From contig NZ_CP115543.1 in the NCBI RefSeq assembly GCF_031834615.1, positions 3,421,001-3,485,000 on the forward strand: DNA of 64,000 nucleotides. Direction: 5' to 3'. Shown piece after piece: positions 39,171-51,511 of the stretch (position 1 is its first letter; each line of letters begins with the position of its first letter). The position numbers and the translations under genes are program-made. The notes beneath the pieces are model-generated. The model was given only the letters and a program-made list of their open reading frames with translations. It did not search any database and was not told the origin of the DNA. The DNA is from Stenotrophomonas aracearum (GTDB lineage Bacteria > Pseudomonadota > Gammaproteobacteria > Xanthomonadales > Xanthomonadaceae).

Positions 39171-40091
39171 ATGTCCGATAACGCTTCCACCGCCACCCGG
39201 CCGTCCCTGCGCAATCCCCGGCACTGGCCCACCTTCGCCTTCATCCTGGCCGCCTTCGTGATCGCCCGGCTGCCCTGGGGCCTGCAGCGCGCGCTGGGCC
39301 GTGGCGTGGGCACCGTGGCCTACCACGTGGCCAGCAGCCGCCGCCGCGCCGCCGAAGTGAACCTCAAGCTGTGCTTCCCCGAAAAGGACGACGCCTGGCG
39401 CCAGCGCCTGCTGCGCGACAGCTTCGACGCGCTGGGCGTGGGCATCTTCGAATTTGCCCGGGCCTGGTGGGGCAGCATCGACAGCATCCGCCCCAAGGTC
39501 GAGGTGGAAGGGCTGGAGCACCTCAAGCGCATGCAGGCTGAAGGCCGCGGCGTACTGTTGGTGTCCGGCCACTTCATGACCCTGGAGATGTGCGGACGGC
39601 TGCTGTGCGACCACGTGGACCTTTCGGGCATGTACCGCAAGCACCGCAACCCGGTGTACGAGTGGGCGGTGAAGTTCGGTCGGCTTCGTTACGCCAAGGC
39701 GATGTATGCCAACGAAGACATCCGGGCCACGGTGCGGCATCTGAAGAAAGGCGGCTTCCTGTGGTATGCGCCGGACCAGGACATGCGCGGCAAGGACACG
39801 GTGTTCGTGCCGTTCTTCGGGCATACCGCCTCGACCATTACGGCGACGCACCAGTTGGCGCGGATGACCGGGTGTGCGGTGATTCCGTACTTCCATCGCC
39901 GCGAAGGTGGGAAGTATTTCCTGAAGATCGGTGCGCCGCTGGAGAACTTCCCCAGTGAGGACGTCGAAGCGGATACTGCGCGGGTCAACCAGGCGATCGA
40001 AGCGATGGTCCGCGAGGCCCCGGACCAGTATCTGTGGATCCACCGGCGGTTCAAGCGGCAGCCGGGTGGGCGGAGCGACTATTACAAGTAA
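39171..40091 (+). CDS. lpxL: Lipid A biosynthesis acyltransferase
   Basis: A 306-residue LpxL/HtrB-type late acyltransferase anchored by an N-terminal hydrophobic helix (about 21-36). The catalytic H-x4-E is H134 and E139 in SGHFMTLEM. Downstream are YRKHRNPVYEWAV, ADQD-like YAPDQDMRGKDTVFVPFFG and the C-terminal YLWIHRRFK, all typical. It attaches a secondary acyl chain to Kdo-lipid A, which fits its divergent neighbour waaA. The exact acyl position (LpxL, LpxM or LpxP) cannot be fixed by sequence alone. A TTAGAAT just before the ATG may be a -10 box, making the message nearly leaderless. Confidence 0.9.
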   Translation: MSDNASTATRPSLRNPRHWPTFAFILAAFVIARLPWGLQRALGRGVGTVAYHVASSRRRAAEVNLKLCFPEKDDAWRQRLLRDSFDALGVGIFEFARAWWGSIDSIRPKVEVEGLEHLKRMQAEGRGVLLVSGHFMTLEMCGRLLCDHVDLSGMYRKHRNPVYEWAVKFGRLRYAKAMYANEDIRATVRHLKKGGFLWYAPDQDMRGKDTVFVPFFGHTASTITATHQLARMTGCAVIPYFHRREGGKYFLKIGAPLENFPSEDVEADTARVNQAIEAMVREAPDQYLWIHRRFKRQPGGRSDYYK

Positions 40092-40130
40092 CGATTGGGC
40101 GTAGGCGTCGCGCGTTGCCGGGACCCGCGT

Positions 40131-40238
40131 TGACACGCACGGCGTGTCACTACCCGCATGCACCGCCCGTAGCGACACGCCATGCGTGTCCCACGCACCG
40201 CCAGCCACCCCGCGCAGACACGCGTGGCGTGTCCCTAC
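40131..40238. repeat. Three REP palindromes upstream of the RAYT gene
   Basis: Units at 40131-40153, 40169-40194 and 40215-40238 all share GACACGC, a variable loop and GCGTGTC with CTAC or GTAG at one end, in alternating orientation. They belong to the same family as 37731-37797 and 40724-40790. Confidence 0.85.
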
Positions 40239-40295
40239 GCGGAATTGCGTCCCTTGCCGATATGTTCGCTGCCGCCGTCGCGGCAACCTTTCCGC

Positions 40296-40727
40296 ATGTC
40301 CAGTTCACGCCTCCAACGCGGGCGGGTCTCGGCCGTGGGGGCCATCTACGTCGTCACCACCGTCACCCACGGTCGGCAACCTCTGTTCGAGGTTCCCGGC
40401 AACGCCCATGCCGTGATCGATGCCCTGCGCCACATCGAACGCAGCGGCCGCAGCCGCACACATGCCTGGGTGGTGATGCCCGACCACGTCCACTGGTTGA
40501 TGGAGCTGAAATCGGGAACCCTCGCCACCTGCATGAACATCTTCAAATCGCGCAGCAGTCGGCTAATCGGTGGCGATCGGGTGTGGCAAAAGGGGTATCA
40601 CGACCATGCGCTGCGGCGTGAAGAGTCGTTGATCGAGGCCGCACGTTACATCGTGGCCAATCCCCTGCGCGCGGGGCTGGCAGAACAGGCAGGCGAATAC
40701 CCCTACGCCTGGTGCAGAGGCCTGTAG
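40296..40727 (+). CDS. REP-associated tyrosine transposase (RAYT)
   Basis: A 143-residue Y1/HUH single-strand transposase of the RAYT (TnpA-REP) group. The metal-binding HUH pair is H64 and H66 in MPDHVHWLME, and the nucleophile is most likely Y118 in RYIVANPLRAGL, both diagnostic. Such proteins recognise and cut REP hairpins and are thought to have spread them. The ATG at 40296 gives the normal length; a longer reading would translate upstream REPs. REP pairs of one family flank it, and the final TAG lies inside the GTAG end of the first downstream REP. It separates lpxL from the O-antigen ligase gene and has ordinary GC content. Confidence 0.93.
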   Translation: MSSSRLQRGRVSAVGAIYVVTTVTHGRQPLFEVPGNAHAVIDALRHIERSGRSRTHAWVVMPDHVHWLMELKSGTLATCMNIFKSRSSRLIGGDRVWQKGYHDHALRREESLIEAARYIVANPLRAGLAEQAGEYPYAWCRGL

Positions 40728-40790
40728 GGACACGCCATGCGTGTCCGCGCGGTGCCGACCGTCCATGGGACACGCATGGCGTGTCGCTAC
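40724..40790. repeat. REP pair downstream of the RAYT gene
   Basis: Inverted units GTAGGGACACGCCATGCGTG (from 40724) and the one ending GGCGTGTCGCTAC (40767-40790). The first shares its GTAG with the RAYT stop codon, and the second ends 3 bp from the stop of the ligase gene. Confidence 0.87.
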
Positions 40791-40793
40791 GCG

Positions 40794-42176
40794 TCAGTGC
40801 GCACCGCGGGGTACCGTTTGCGCGGGATCACCCTGCGTCGGGGCTTCGCTGGCAAGAAGGCTGCCTGCGTACAGGGCGGCCAGCAACAATGTCAGGCCGC
40901 CCCAGAAGGTGGAATAGAACGCCAGGTGGGTGTTGAGCGGGAACACGGTGACCGCCAGCGCCAGCATGGCCGGGCGCGCGCGTTCCCGCGCGGCCTTCGG
41001 TGCGAAACGCCAGGCGCGCCATGCCTGTGCCGCTGCGGCCAGCCACAGCAGCAGGCCCAGCACGCCGGTTTCAGCCAGGATTTCCAGCAGGATCTGGTGC
41101 GCGTGCAGCGCCGGACCGTCCCCCCATACTTCCTGCGCTTCCGGGCGCGGATTGCACTCCGGGTACGCGTCGCGGAAACCGCGGGCGCCTACGCCGTTGA
41201 TGGGATGTTGTTCGATCATGCAGCCCGCCGCCGCCCAGATCTGTGCGCGTCCGGACAACGCCTGGTTGACGCCGTCGCTCTCGCCTTCCCACGCCATCGC
41301 GGTGCGCTCCAGGCGCTCACGCACCTGCGAGGAACCCACGCCCAGCCCGATCGCCACCACCAGCCCCATCGCCACACAGGCCAGCAGCGTGCGTGCGCCA
41401 AGCAGGCGCCAGCCAGAGAACACCAGCACCAGCGCATAGGTGAGCCACGCCGCGCGCGAACCCGCCAGTACCAGCACCACGCCCAGCGCCGCAGCGGACA
41501 CCATCCAGCCCCAGCGCCCGAACCGCGCGGCAGCGGCAAACAACAGGAACGGCGACAGACTCGCCAGCACCTGGCCGAACTTAAGGTTGCACGGGCCCAG
41601 CACGCCACTCAACCGGTCCGCCGCCGCCATTTCCGCCGGCGGACACAGGCCATGCCCACTGATCGCCCATTTCAACTGGTCCATCGACCAGAACAGCGGG
41701 CTGGTGCCGAACGCCGCCTGCGCCAGGCCATCCAGCGTCCAGATGCCGGTGATGACCGCAATGCCTTTCAAGGTCAGCGCGCGCCGCTCCGGTGTGCCCA
41801 CTGCAATCGCCACCAGCCACATGAAAGGCAGGTAACGCAGCCCGGCCGCGGTCTTGCGCCACGCCGTGCCGGGGTCGATCGCATCGAATGCGGAAAATGC
41901 CTGCGGCAGCCAGTAGCCCAGGAACAGGATGCTGGTCAGCGCCCACGCCGGGCTGCTGAGCATGCGCTGCTTGCCCTGCAGGCGCAGCTGCACCATGCGC
42001 GCTGCGGCATAGATCGCCCCCAGCCCCAGCACGGTTTCGGCAATGCCGGGCAGCGGCAGCATCGCCACGAAGGCGATCACCCACCACGGCGCCCAGCGGC
42101 CCGCGCGGAAGCCCGGTGAACCCGGCGCCTTCAGCGGCTCAGCCAGCGAGGGAGGTATAGAGCTGGAGCGTGTCAC
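40794..42176 (-). CDS. O-antigen ligase-like membrane protein (Wzy_C/WaaL)
   Basis: About 460 residues from the GTG at 42176, which overlaps the glycosyltransferase gene by 38 bp. An earlier start would only shadow it. The protein has ten or more hydrophobic segments and a large loop near the C-terminal half containing INGVGARGFRDAYPECNP and LHAHQILLEILAETGVLG. These are features of the Wzy_C/WaaL family, which joins O-polysaccharide to lipid A core or polymerises repeats at the periplasmic face. Its position beside waaA, lpxL and a glycosyltransferase supports a role in lipopolysaccharide. Ligase and polymerase cannot be separated by sequence. Confidence 0.82.
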   Translation of the reverse strand: MTRSSSIPPSLAEPLKAPGSPGFRAGRWAPWWVIAFVAMLPLPGIAETVLGLGAIYAAARMVQLRLQGKQRMLSSPAWALTSILFLGYWLPQAFSAFDAIDPGTAWRKTAAGLRYLPFMWLVAIAVGTPERRALTLKGIAVITGIWTLDGLAQAAFGTSPLFWSMDQLKWAISGHGLCPPAEMAAADRLSGVLGPCNLKFGQVLASLSPFLLFAAAARFGRWGWMVSAAALGVVLVLAGSRAAWLTYALVLVFSGWRLLGARTLLACVAMGLVVAIGLGVGSSQVRERLERTAMAWEGESDGVNQALSGRAQIWAAAGCMIEQHPINGVGARGFRDAYPECNPRPEAQEVWGDGPALHAHQILLEILAETGVLGLLLWLAAAAQAWRAWRFAPKAARERARPAMLALAVTVFPLNTHLAFYSTFWGGLTLLLAALYAGSLLASEAPTQGDPAQTVPRGAH

Positions 42177-43251
42177 GTTGCATCGCCTGCAGGGTGAACG
42201 GAATACGCGAAGGCAGCGCCGGCGGCTGCGCCAGCAACTGCAGCGCGCGCGCCAGCAGAGCGTCGGCGTCGCCCAAGGGTACCGCGCCCGACGGCTGGAG
42301 GTGTTGCAGGAGCTCGCCCACGCCGCCGTGGTTCCAGCCCAGTACAGGTCGGCCCACCGACAGCGATTCGACCACGGTGCGGCCGAAGGCCTCCGGTTTG
42401 TCGGACAGCTGCAGCACCAGGTCGCTGGCTGCATACGCTTCTGCGATGCGCGAGGTGGGTGGCGTCATGAGCACCGCGTCTGCGACGCCCAGACTGCGCG
42501 CCTGCGCCTCAAGCTCGTCCACGTAGCGTTCGCGTCCCGGCTCACGGGTACCCGGCATCCACAGCTTCGCCGGCACCCCGGCAGCATGCAGCCCGGCCAG
42601 CAGCGTCAGCGCGTGGCCATGCCCCTTGAGCCGGGTGCCACGTCCGGGCAGCAACAGCAGCGGCGCATCACCGGCCAGGGCCGGATGCTGCGCGTCCACC
42701 GCCAGCCGTGGGCGCCGGTCCTGCCGGCCCACGCGCGGGAACTGGGCCACGTCCACGCCACGCGGAATCACCTGCAGGCGCTCGGCCGGCACGCTCGGGT
42801 AATGGGTGAGCACGAACTCGCGCACGGTATTGGATACGCAGATCACCCGCTCGCCACTGGTCATCACCGCGCTGTAGCGGCTGGGCGAATTCAGCCCATG
42901 CACGGTGGTGACCCAGTGCGGGCGCGTGGCGGCAGGCAGGTTGCGCACCGCATACAGGCCCAGCCAGGCCGGCAGCCGCGAGCGTGCATGCACGATGTCC
43001 GCGCCGGTCCCGGCCAGCAGGTTGCGCAGGGTGCGCACGTGGCGCAGCGTCCACAGCGACTTGCGGCCGATGTCCAAGGTGAGGTGCTCTGCGCCGCTGG
43101 CCAGCAGCGGTTCCACCAGCCGGCCACCGGCCGACACCACGATCGCGCGGTGCCCGGCCGCGACCAGCGCGGCGGCAATTTCCAGGGTGGAGCGCTCGAC
43201 CCCGCCGGAGTGCAGCGCCGGCAGCAGCTGCACCACGGTCAATCGGCGCAT
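42139..43251 (-). CDS. GT4-family glycosyltransferase
   Basis: A 370-residue GT-B enzyme. The N-terminal half opens with VVQLLPALHSGGVERSTLE, the retaining GT4 pattern. The C-terminal half shows LLLLPGRGTRLKGHGHALTLL and KPEAFGRTVVESLSVGRPVL, the E-x7-E nucleotide-sugar motif region. It probably adds a sugar to the lipopolysaccharide core or O-chain in the cytoplasm. It starts 16 bp after the small zinc-finger gene and overlaps the ligase gene, so the three form a minus-strand operon. Confidence 0.87.
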   Translation of the reverse strand: MRRLTVVQLLPALHSGGVERSTLEIAAALVAAGHRAIVVSAGGRLVEPLLASGAEHLTLDIGRKSLWTLRHVRTLRNLLAGTGADIVHARSRLPAWLGLYAVRNLPAATRPHWVTTVHGLNSPSRYSAVMTSGERVICVSNTVREFVLTHYPSVPAERLQVIPRGVDVAQFPRVGRQDRRPRLAVDAQHPALAGDAPLLLLPGRGTRLKGHGHALTLLAGLHAAGVPAKLWMPGTREPGRERYVDELEAQARSLGVADAVLMTPPTSRIAEAYAASDLVLQLSDKPEAFGRTVVESLSVGRPVLGWNHGGVGELLQHLQPSGAVPLGDADALLARALQLLAQPPALPSRIPFTLQAMQRDTLQLYTSLAG

Positions 43252-43267
43252 GTTCAGTGGTGCCTGC

Positions 43268-43465
43268 TCAGTCGGCCAGCACGAACACCGAACCGCAGTA
43301 CGGGCACGCGGCTTCGCCGTTGGCCTCGTCTTCGATCGGCAGGTACACGCGCGGGTGCGAGTTCCACAGCGCCATTTCCGGCGTCGGGCAGCTCAGCGGC
43401 AGGTCGCTGCGGTGCACGGTGTAACGCTTTTCAGCATTGGCGGGCGCGGTGGCGGTATGGCTCAT
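43268..43465 (-). CDS. Small zinc-finger protein (zf-CHCC type)
   Basis: A 65-residue cytoplasmic protein. The C-terminus has the CHCC zinc-finger-like arrangement: SCPTPEMALWNSHPRVYLPI, then ACPYCGSVFVL, with Cys-x-His-x-Cys-x2-Cys spacing like that of the mitochondrial NDUFS6 family. Homologous small proteins are common next to glycosyltransferase genes in xanthomonads and beta/gammaproteobacteria, and their role is unknown. It is the first gene of the operon with the GT4 enzyme. Confidence 0.82.
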   Translation of the reverse strand: MSHTATAPANAEKRYTVHRSDLPLSCPTPEMALWNSHPRVYLPIEDEANGEAACPYCGSVFVLAD

Positions 43466-43790
43466 GGCGTGGACACGAAAGGGATTGCGAGGGCCACGAT
43501 TCTAGCACCCGGGGGCCACCGCGCGATGCCGCCGGTCCGGCGCCGCGCCGCCGCCCGGAAATCCCGACATGCGATTTTTCCGGGTTTAGATCGAACTAAT
43601 TTCACTTGCGGAGCCGCGCCGGGTGTTGCAGGATCGGACGCGTTCCGATCAACCACCCGATCGCATGGCCCGTCCCCCGCCGGACCTGCATCGCTTCGAC
43701 TGCCCTCCCCGGGCGGCCGGCGCGCTGCTGTCTGCCGAAGTCGCCGATGCGGGCTTGCCCTGCCGCCTGTCCCACCCGGGAGATCCCTGC

Positions 43791-46700
43791 ATGACCCTGC
43801 CGCACCCCCGTCCTGCCCGCCGCGCCCTGCTTCCGCTCGCGCTTGCCCTGGCCTGCTCGCCCGCCTTCGCGTAGGGCCTGCAGACCTCGTTCGAGCCGGG
43901 CGAACCGGCCCCGCAGGCCAGCACCAACGGCGTGCAGGTGAAGATCGGCGCCGGCCCGAAGGCGCCGTACGCGGCCAAGCCGGGGGTGGGCTACAGCGGC
44001 CTGCATGCCCTGCACTACGCAAGCGCCGGCGGCACGGCCAGCACGAAGCTGTTCGCCACCGACGTGACCGTCGACGCCGACACCACCCTTTCGTGGCTGG
44101 TGCTGCCGGAGATCGTCGGCGACGACACCGTGGCCTCGACCTATGTCTCGCTGGACCTGGTGCTGGATGACGGCAGCCGCGTGTCGGCCACCGACGCGCG
44201 CGACCTGCACGGCATCGCGCTCGGCGCCAAGGCCCAGGGCGACTCCAAGACGCTGTACCCGCAGCAGTGGGCGCACAAGTCGGTGCGGCTGGGCGACGTG
44301 CCCGCGCTGCGCGGCCGCCGCGTGGTCGGCGTGGAGCTGGCCCTGGCCAGCGCCGCGAACGCCCCGGTGTCGGGCTGGATCGACGACGTGCGCCTGGACA
44401 GCCTGCCGCGCACCGCGCCGGCCCGCCCCTCCGACTGGGTGCTCACCACCCGCGGTACCCAGGCCAACGGTACCTTCTCGCGCGGCAACAACTTCCCCGC
44501 CACGGCGGTGCCGCACGGCTTCAACTTCTGGACCCCGGTCACCGACGCCGGCGCGCTGAACTGGCTGTACCGCTGGAACGAGCAGAACAACGCCGCCAAC
44601 CGCCCGCAGCTGCAGGCGCTGGCCCTGAGCCACCAGCCCAGCCCGTGGATGGGCGACCGCCAGACCTTCCAGGTGATGCCCTCGGCCAGCCGTGGCGTGC
44701 CTGAAGCCGACCGCGCCAAGCGCGCCCTCGCCTTCGACCGCGACAACGAAAGCGCGCGCCCGTACCGCTATGCGGTGCGCTTCGACAACGGCATCGCCGC
44801 CGCCATCGCGCCGACCGACCATGCCGCGCTGTTCCAGTTCGACTTCCCGAAGGAGGGCGACGCCAACCTGCTGTTCGACAACGTGGACGCACGCGGCGGG
44901 CTGACCCTGGACGCGGCCACGCAGACCCTGTCCGGCTATACCGACGTGCGCAGCGGCCTCTCCAACGGCGCCACCCGCATGTACGTGGTGGCCAGCTTCG
45001 ACAGGCCCTGGCGCAGCAGCGGCCGCATCGACACCGGCCGCCCGACGGGGTACATCAAGTTCGATGTCGGCAGCGACCGCCGCGTGAACATGCGCATCGC
45101 CACCTCGCTCATTTCGGTGGAACAGGCCCGCCACAACCTGGCCCTGGAGCTGTCCAGCGCCGACACCCTGGACAGCGTCGCCGCGCGTGCGCAGGACGCC
45201 TGGGACCAGCGCCTGGCCCGTTTCGACATCGGCCAGGCCAGCGACGACCAGAAGACCACGCTGTACTCCAGCCTGTACCGCCTGTACCTGTATCCCAACT
45301 CGGGCTTCGAGAACGCCGGCACCGCAGCAGCACCGGACTGGCGTTACGCCAGCCAGGCCAGCGCCGAGGACAACAACACCGACGGCAGCGCCACGCGCAG
45401 CTTCGCGCCGATCCGCGACGGCAAGGTGTACGTCAACAACGGCTTCTGGGACACCTTCCGCACCACCTGGCCGGCCTATGCGCTGTTCACCCCGGACGAT
45501 GCCGGTGCGCTGGTGCAGGGCTTCCTGGAGCAGTACCGCGCCGGTGGCTGGGTAGCACGCTGGTCCTCGCCGGGCTACGCCGACCTGATGGTGGGCACCA
45601 GCTCCGACGTGGCTTTCGCCGATGCCTACCTCAAGGGCATCACGGGGTTCGACCCGGACGAGGCCTATAAGGCCGCATTGAAGAACGCCACGGTGGTGCC
45701 GCCGGACCGCCATGTCGGCCGCAAGGGCATGGACCGCTCCACCTTCCGTGGCTACGCCAGTGCGGATGTGCATGAAGGCATGTCGTGGACGATGGAAGGC
45801 GCGCTCAACGACTTCGGCATCGCCAACATGGCCGACGCGCTGGCCAAGCGTGCCGGCACTGCCGCCGCGCGTGAGCGTTACGCCACCGAAGCCGCGTACT
45901 TCCGCGCGCGCGCCGGCGTGTACAGCACGGTGTTCGACCCGGCCGCCGGCTTCTTCCAGGGCCGCAATGACGACGGCAGCTGGCGTGTGGATGCGAAGAA
46001 GTACGACCCGCGCGTATGGGGCCACGACTACACCGAATCCAACGGCTGGACGTTTGCCTTCACCGCCGCGCACGACGGCGAAGGCCTGGCCGGCCTGTAC
46101 GGTGGCCGCGCCAAGCTGGCCGAGAAGCTGGACACGTTCTTCAGCACGCCGGAAACCGCAGACCCGGCCTTCTCCGGTTCCTACGGCGGCACCATCCATG
46201 AAATGACCGAAGCGCGCGACGTGCGCATGGGCATGTACGCGCACAGCAACCAGCCCTCGCACCACATTCCGTGGATGTACCTGTACGCGGGGCAGCCGTG
46301 GAAGACCCAGCAGCATGTGCGCGAGATCCTTTCGCGCCTGTATGTGGGCAGCGAGATCGGCCAGGGGTATCCGGGCGATGAAGACAATGGCGAGACCTCG
46401 GCCTGGTACGTGCTGGCCTCGCTGGGCCTGTACCCGCTGCGCATGGGGTCGCCGGAGTATGCGATCGGCTCGCCGGCGTTCAAGCACGCCAAGGTGGAGC
46501 TGCAGGGCGGCGCGGTGCTGACCGTGAATGCGCCGAACAACTCCGACCGCAACATCTACGTGCAGTCGTTGAAGATCGACGGCAAGCCGTGGACGAAGAC
46601 GTGGGTGCCGCACGATGTGATCGCCAAGGGCGCGACGCTGGACTTTGAAATGGGCCCGGCGCCGTCCACCTGGGGTACCGGGGCGGATGACGCGCCGCGT

Positions 46701-47120
46701 TCGTTGACCGCGCGCGGTGAGCGCCCGGCGATCCTGCATGACCTGCTGGGCAAGGGCGCGCGGGCGACGGCGGAGAATGGGCGCGAGCTGGCGGCGTTGA
46801 TCGACGATGACGCGGGCACGGTGGTGCCGTTCGGTGGCGCGGGCACCGTGGTATTCACCGGGGTGGCCGAGGGTGCGCCGACGATGTACACGCTGACCAG
46901 CGGCAATTCGCCGATTCGTGGGGCGAAGTGGACGCTGGAGGCACGCACGGCCGGTGGCAAATGGGTTGCGCTGGACCAGCGTACGGGTGAGACCTTCGAG
47001 TGGTCGCAGCAGACCCGGCCGTTCCGGATTGCCAAGCCGGGCCGGTACGCCGAGTACCGGTTGCGGGTGGAAGGGTCCGGGCGGGCGCAGTTGGCTGAAG
47101 TGGAGCTGTTGGCGCCGTGA
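43791..47120 (+). pseudogene. GH92 alpha-mannosidase interrupted by a stop at the signal-peptide junction
   Basis: Joined, this would encode 1109 residues: a signal peptide from the ATG at 43791 (GGGAGA nine bases upstream) ending ACSPAFA, then the GH92 lectin-like and catalytic domains. Codon 28 (43872-43874) is TAG, where a CAG (Gln) would restore the usual AFA-Q junction, and the next codons GLQTSFEPGEP continue the mature protein. Catalytic-domain marks are intact: YAHSNQPSHHIPWMYLY and GYPGDEDNGETSAWYVL. The next possible start is a GTG at 43932, which lacks a signal. So it is a recent lesion, a sequencing error, or a suppressed stop. GH92 enzymes trim alpha-1,2-mannosides of glycoproteins. 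The 325 bp before it hold no gene; an AT-rich patch near 43570-43605 may be the promoter. Confidence 0.88.
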
Positions 47121-47160
47121 TGCGGTAACCGGGGGTCTTTCCAACGATGGATGGACCCCG

Positions 47161-47229
47161 GTAGAGCCACGCCCTGCGTGGCTTTGCCGGGGCCTGACCG
47201 AAATGCAGCCACGCAGGGCATGGCTCTAC
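47161..47229. repeat. REP pair with CCACGC stem
   Basis: Two inverted units, GTAGAGCCACGCCCTGCGTG (from 47161) and the one ending GGGCATGGCTCTAC (47205-47229), enclose 22 bp. They have a different stem from the RAYT-linked family but the same GTAG ends. Confidence 0.75.
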
Positions 47230-47476
47230 CGTGCGGGGAGGAAACCCTTCGTTACCGCGCGCCTACCAGGCCGGCGTACAACGCGAACAACTGCTTGAAG
47301 TACCGCTTTGCAGGACGAATGCGCATGGCGCCATTCCAGGGGGAGGAAGTGGTCGGGCCCGGGGTGGCAGGATCCTTGGACCACTGCCAAGCCGGGCCGC
47401 GTGGGCATATTGGGCCAGCGCGAGGTTGCATCCGGGTTACGGTGCGGCTGCGGAGACATGGCAGAACGTCAAATGC
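47230..47476. other. Gene-free stretch between GH92 gene and maeB terminator
   Basis: Together with the REP pair and the hairpins downstream this makes about 490 bp without a gene. Short open frames occur on both strands, but none has a ribosome site or recognisable product. Nothing else was seen. Confidence 0.5.
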
Positions 47477-47510
47477 AAAAGGGATCGGTGCGTCGCACCG
47501 ATCCCTTCTT
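47477..47510 (-). terminator. Terminator of maeB
   Basis: On the minus strand an 11-bp perfect stem (GGGATCGGTGC with GCACCGATCCC, three-base loop) is followed by TTTTGC. Between it and the maeB stop lie three further hairpins (47517-47600), including one built on CCGACC and one on GGAACGTGC. Confidence 0.8.
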
Positions 47511-47610
47511 CAAGGTCTACCGACCAGCGGTCGGTAGCCACCGCGTAAGCGTTTCGCTACGCGAAACAGGAACGTGCGCTGCACGTTCCACGCTGGAACC
47601 GAAAAAGGCC

Positions 47611-49899
<2,289 letters not shown>

Positions 49900-50079
49900 C
49901 GCTTTCTGCAGATGAATGGGCGAGAGGAACAGGGGATCATACCCCCGTTGGCGTGGGCGGACCTGTCGCTACGCTGTCGCGATGGTGCTGCGACCGCACA
50001 AAACAGGCCGTTCGCTGGCGTATGTGCTGCCAGCCTGCCGGGTTCCGATGACAGACGACATCATCAGGATACTGCATTG

Positions 50080-50123
50080 AAAAAAGCCGGGCCCCGCCGC
50101 CCGGGAGGACAGCGGGGCCCGGC
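50080..50123 (-). terminator. Terminator of dctA
   Basis: Reading the minus strand, a 12-bp perfect stem (GCCGGGCCCCGC with GCGGGGCCCGGC) is followed by six T. It lies 39 bp after the dctA stop. Confidence 0.92.
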
Positions 50124-50161
50124 CACACACACTCAGGGGGAGGGCGTGTAAGGGGTCAACC

Positions 50162-51511
50162 TCAGCGGGCCGGGGCCGGCAGCGGCGACGGCAGGTCGTC
50201 GGTGGCCAGCGGCGGCAGCTCGGCTTCGCGGCCGTCCAGCGCCAGCGCCAGGCGGTCGCGGTCCAGCGCGCCTTCCCAGCGCGAGACCACCACGGTGGCC
50301 ACCGCATTACCGATGAAGTTGGTCAGCGAGCGGCATTCGCTCATGAAGCGGTCCACGCCCAGGATCAGCGCCATGCCAGCCACCGGCACCTCCGGCACCA
50401 CCGCCAGGGTGGCGGCCAGGGTGATGAAGCCCGCACCGGTCACGCCGGCGGCACCCTTGGAACTCAGCATCGCCACCAGCAGCAGCGCGATCTGGTGGCC
50501 CAGGGTCAGCTCGGTATTGGTGGCCTGGGCGATGAACAGCGCCGCCAGGGTCATGTAGATGTTGGTGCCGTCCAGGTTGAACGAGTAGCCGGTGGGAACC
50601 ACCAGGCCCACCACCGACTTGCTGCAGCCGGCCTTTTCCATCTTCTCCATCAGCGACGGCAGCGCCGATTCGGAGGACGAGGTGCCCAGCACCAGCAGCA
50701 GCTCGGCCTTCAGGTAACGGGCCAGCTTGAACACCGAGAACCCGCACAGGCGGCAGACCACGCCCAGGATCACCGCCACGAACAGGAACGCGGTGAGGTA
50801 GAACGAACCCACCAGCCAGGCCAGGTTGATCAGCGACCCCACCCCGTACTTGCCGATGGTGAAGGCGATGGCACCGAACGCGCCGATCGGCGCGGCCTTC
50901 ATCAGGATGTGCACCAGGCGGAACACCGGGGCGGTGAGGGCTTCCAGGAAGGTCAGCACCGGGCGGCCGCGCTCACCCACCAGGGCCAGCGAAATACCGA
51001 ACAGCACAGCCACGAACAGCACCTGCAGGATGTTGCCATCCACGAACGCGCTGACCAGCGTGGCCGGAATGATGTCCATCACGAAGCCGGTGAGGGTCAG
51101 CTCGTGGGACTTCTCCACGTAGCTGTGCACCGCGGTCTGGTCCAGGTCGGCCGGGTTGATGTTCATGCCGGCGCCGGGCTGCACCACGTGCGCCACCACC
51201 ATGCCCACGATCAGCGCCAGGGTGGAGAAGAACAGGAAGTACGCCATCGACTTGGCGAACACCCGGCCCACGGTACGCAGGTGGGTCATGCCGGCGATGC
51301 CGGTGACGATGGTCAGGAAGATCACCGGGGCGATGATCATCTTCACCAGTTTGATGAAGCCATCGCCCAGCGGCTTGAGCGATTCGGCGAAGGCCGGCTC
51401 GTAATGGCCGAGGATGGCGCCCAGCACGATCGCCACCACCACCTGGAAATACAGCTGGCGATAGAACGGCAACGGCTTGGCTGCAAGCGGGGCAGCGGTG
51501 GGAACGTGCAT
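50162..51511 (-). CDS. dctA: C4-dicarboxylate/proton symporter DctA
   Basis: A 449-residue inner-membrane carrier of the glutamate/dicarboxylate symporter family. The serine-rich re-entrant loop [13 protein letters not shown] and the helical hairpin 2 segment [17 protein letters not shown] are diagnostic. The substrate-binding Arg-containing [18 protein letters not shown] lies in helix 8. It imports succinate, fumarate and malate. The ATG at 51511 (CGGAG seven bases upstream) is preferred to a start 16 codons earlier. It is divergent from the OprO/P porin gene and probably controlled by the DctB-like hybrid kinase downstream of that porin. Confidence 0.96.
   Translation of the reverse strand: MHVPTAAPLAAKPLPFYRQLYFQVVVAIVLGAILGHYEPAFAESLKPLGDGFIKLVKMIIAPVIFLTIVTGIAGMTHLRTVGRVFAKSMAYFLFFSTLALIVGMVVAHVVQPGAGMNINPADLDQTAVHSYVEKSHELTLTGFVMDIIPATLVSAFVDGNILQVLFVAVLFGISLALVGERGRPVLTFLEALTAPVFRLVHILMKAAPIGAFGAIAFTIGKYGVGSLINLAWLVGSFYLTAFLFVAVILGVVCRLCGFSVFKLARYLKAELLLVLGTSSSESALPSLMEKMEKAGCSKSVVGLVVPTGYSFNLDGTNIYMTLAALFIAQATNTELTLGHQIALLLVAMLSSKGAAGVTGAGFITLAATLAVVPEVPVAGMALILGVDRFMSECRSLTNFIGNAVATVVVSRWEGALDRDRLALALDGREAELPPLATDDLPSPLPAPAR

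Noticed and set aside
43602..47144. A 1180-codon minus-strand ORF opposite the GH92 gene
   Set aside because: Its sequence is Val/Arg/Gly-rich without family features, while the plus strand carries clear GH92 motifs.
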